A stretch of 64,000 nt of DNA, taken from NCBI RefSeq assembly GCF_017377715.1, contig NZ_JAFVMF010000018.1, forward strand, positions 1 through 64,000, read 5' to 3'. Below, piece after piece: positions 62,876 to 64,000 of this stretch. The stretch is from Acetobacter sacchari (lineage in GTDB: Bacteria; Pseudomonadota; Alphaproteobacteria; Acetobacterales; Acetobacteraceae). Numbering within the stretch: the first letter of the stretch is position 1; each line of letters opens with the position of its first letter. The position numbers and the translations under genes are program-made. Below the pieces are notes generated by a model. The model searched no databases, was not told the DNA's origin, and worked only from the letters and a program-made list of their open reading frames with translations.

Positions 62876-63895
62876 ATGACAGACGGGACGATCACGACGG
62901 ATGTCGCCATCATCGGAGCCGGGCCTACGGGTCTGTTCGCCGCGTTCGAGTGCGCGATGCTCAAGCTCGACTGCGTGCTGGTCGACGCCCTCGCCGATAT
63001 CGGCGGTCAGTGCGCCGCGCTTTATCCCGAGAAACCGATCTACGACATTCCGGCCCATCCAGCGATCGAAGGGGCTGCGCTGATCGAATCCCTCGCCCGC
63101 CAGATCGAGCCGTTCAACATTCCCCGGATGCTCGGTCGCCGCGTCGAAACCCTGAAAGGTCAGCGCGGGGCGTTCATCCTTGGCACGGACAAGGGCGACG
63201 TCATCCACGCCAAGGCCGTGATCATCGCAGCCGGGGCTGGGGCGTTCGGTCCGAACCGGCCACCGCTGGACGGGCTTGAAGCCTATGAAGACACAGGTTC
63301 GGTGCAGTATTACGTCCGTCGTCGCGCGGACTTCGAGGGGAAAACGCTGGTGATCGCAGGCGGGGGCGACTCCGCCCTCGACTGGGCGCTTTCGTTGAAG
63401 GAACTGGCGCGCAAGATTTATCTGGTGCATCGCCGCGACAAGTTCCGCGCCGCGCCCGAGAGCCTGCGGCAGCTCGACGAGGCTGTGGAGCGCGGCGAGA
63501 TCGAGAAAGTCACTCCGTTCCAGCTCAAGGCCCTGCATGGCGAAAGCGGCGCGTTGCGAGAAGTGGAGCTGGTGACGCTGGACGGTGAAAGCCGCCGCCT
63601 TGAAGCTGATCATCTGCTGGCGTTCTTTGGGCTGGCGACCGACCTTGGCCCTGTCGCGCAATGGGGCATGGACCAGATCCGCTCAACAATTCCGGTTACG
63701 CCCTCGACATGCGAGACAAGTCTGCCCGGCGTGTTCGCCATTGGCGACGTCGCGACGTATCCGGGCAAGCTGAAGCTCATCCTGCAGGGTTTCAGCGAAG
63801 GCGCTATGGCGGCGCATGCGATCCATCCGATCGTCCACCCCGAGCAGGCATTGCATTTCGAATATTCGACAAGCAAAGGCGTTCCGAATTCGTAA
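62876..63895 (+). CDS. Ferredoxin/flavodoxin-NADP+ reductase (TrxR-like type)
   Basis: This 339-residue flavoprotein has an FAD motif VAIIGAGPTGLFAAFECAM at the start, the family segment ADIGGQCAALYPEKPIYDIP, and an NADPH motif LVIAGGGDSALDWALSLKEL. It closes FAD binding with GVFAIGDVATYPGKLKLILQ. There is no CxxC redox pair, so it is a YumC-type ferredoxin-NADP+ reductase and not thioredoxin reductase. GGAGAG stands before the ATG at 62876. It begins 127 bases after the efflux operon and is probably separate. Confidence 0.93.
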   Translation: MTDGTITTDVAIIGAGPTGLFAAFECAMLKLDCVLVDALADIGGQCAALYPEKPIYDIPAHPAIEGAALIESLARQIEPFNIPRMLGRRVETLKGQRGAFILGTDKGDVIHAKAVIIAAGAGAFGPNRPPLDGLEAYEDTGSVQYYVRRRADFEGKTLVIAGGGDSALDWALSLKELARKIYLVHRRDKFRAAPESLRQLDEAVERGEIEKVTPFQLKALHGESGALREVELVTLDGESRRLEADHLLAFFGLATDLGPVAQWGMDQIRSTIPVTPSTCETSLPGVFAIGDVATYPGKLKLILQGFSEGAMAAHAIHPIVHPEQALHFEYSTSKGVPNS

Positions 63896-64000
63896 CGAGA
63901 GGGTGGCGCGAGCGGGTCGCCGCCTTATACTGATTCACCGGAACACGCGGGCGCTACCTGAGCGGGCGCCCGGAACAAGCGCAGAGGCCTTCATGCTCTC

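Overview
The window is a chromosomal segment of a GC-rich alphaproteobacterium. Gene content and protein style fit the Acetobacteraceae (acetic acid bacteria). Pointers are the rplY-pth-ychF-proA-nadD-rsfS-rlmH block, a complete mreB-mreC-mreD-mrdA-rodA block, a Tat-exported flavin oxidase paired with a cytochrome c, and many periplasmic or secondary redox enzymes. Genus cannot be fixed from the sequence alone. I recognise no rRNA, tRNA, insertion sequence, prophage or CRISPR array. All protein assignments rest on reading motifs; no database search was run.

Layout. 1-586: no convincing gene, but a repeated terminator-like element. 587-5883: UDP-sugar epimerase, DUF192 protein, metallo-beta-lactamase-fold hydrolase and host-attachment-family protein on the minus strand, then an XdhC/MocA-like pair and a RidA protein on the plus strand. 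6249-8242: secreted CHAP hydrolase and a LysR regulator. 8199-14441 (minus strand): housekeeping block rplY, pth, ychF, proA, nadD, rsfS, rlmH and a small membrane protein. 14604-15533: two tandem glycine-zipper lipoproteins. 15982-22267: the rod-shape and lateral wall synthesis block. 22278-26672: DUF3293 protein, Tat-secreted amine oxidase with cytochrome c, and a PadR/DUF1700/DUF2807 envelope module.

26673-39958 is an accessory region with AT-rich gaps. It holds an aldo/keto reductase with a zinc alcohol dehydrogenase, a beta-keto-acid cleavage enzyme with AtoE-type transporter and 3-hydroxybutyrate dehydrogenase, a GT4 glycosyltransferase, an Old Yellow Enzyme divergent from an HxlR regulator, an FMN reductase with a 3-hydroxyisobutyrate-dehydrogenase-like enzyme, an AraC regulator and YbaK. 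40282-49976: GH108 muramidase, a tightly overlapping POT transporter/deacetylase/50-residue Cys protein/HisE-like chain, cvpA-purF, a degenerate SDR, a nitronate monooxygenase and a DXD glycosyltransferase. 50113-55036: ilvD, then an NrtR regulator divergent from a vWA protein and an atypical adenylosuccinate-synthetase homologue. 55072-63895: Bcr/CflA exporter, an HME-RND tripartite efflux operon and a ferredoxin-NADP reductase.

The most promising candidate for an undescribed system is the NrtR / vWA / PurA-like cassette at 52175-55036, with a perfect palindrome in its divergent promoter region. The PurA-like protein keeps the GTP and catalytic motifs, but the segment where the aspartate-binding arginine loop should be is rewritten. 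Second-tier candidates are the Tat amine oxidase-cytochrome c pair, the ketone-body operon and the four-gene overlapping chain at 41395-44319.
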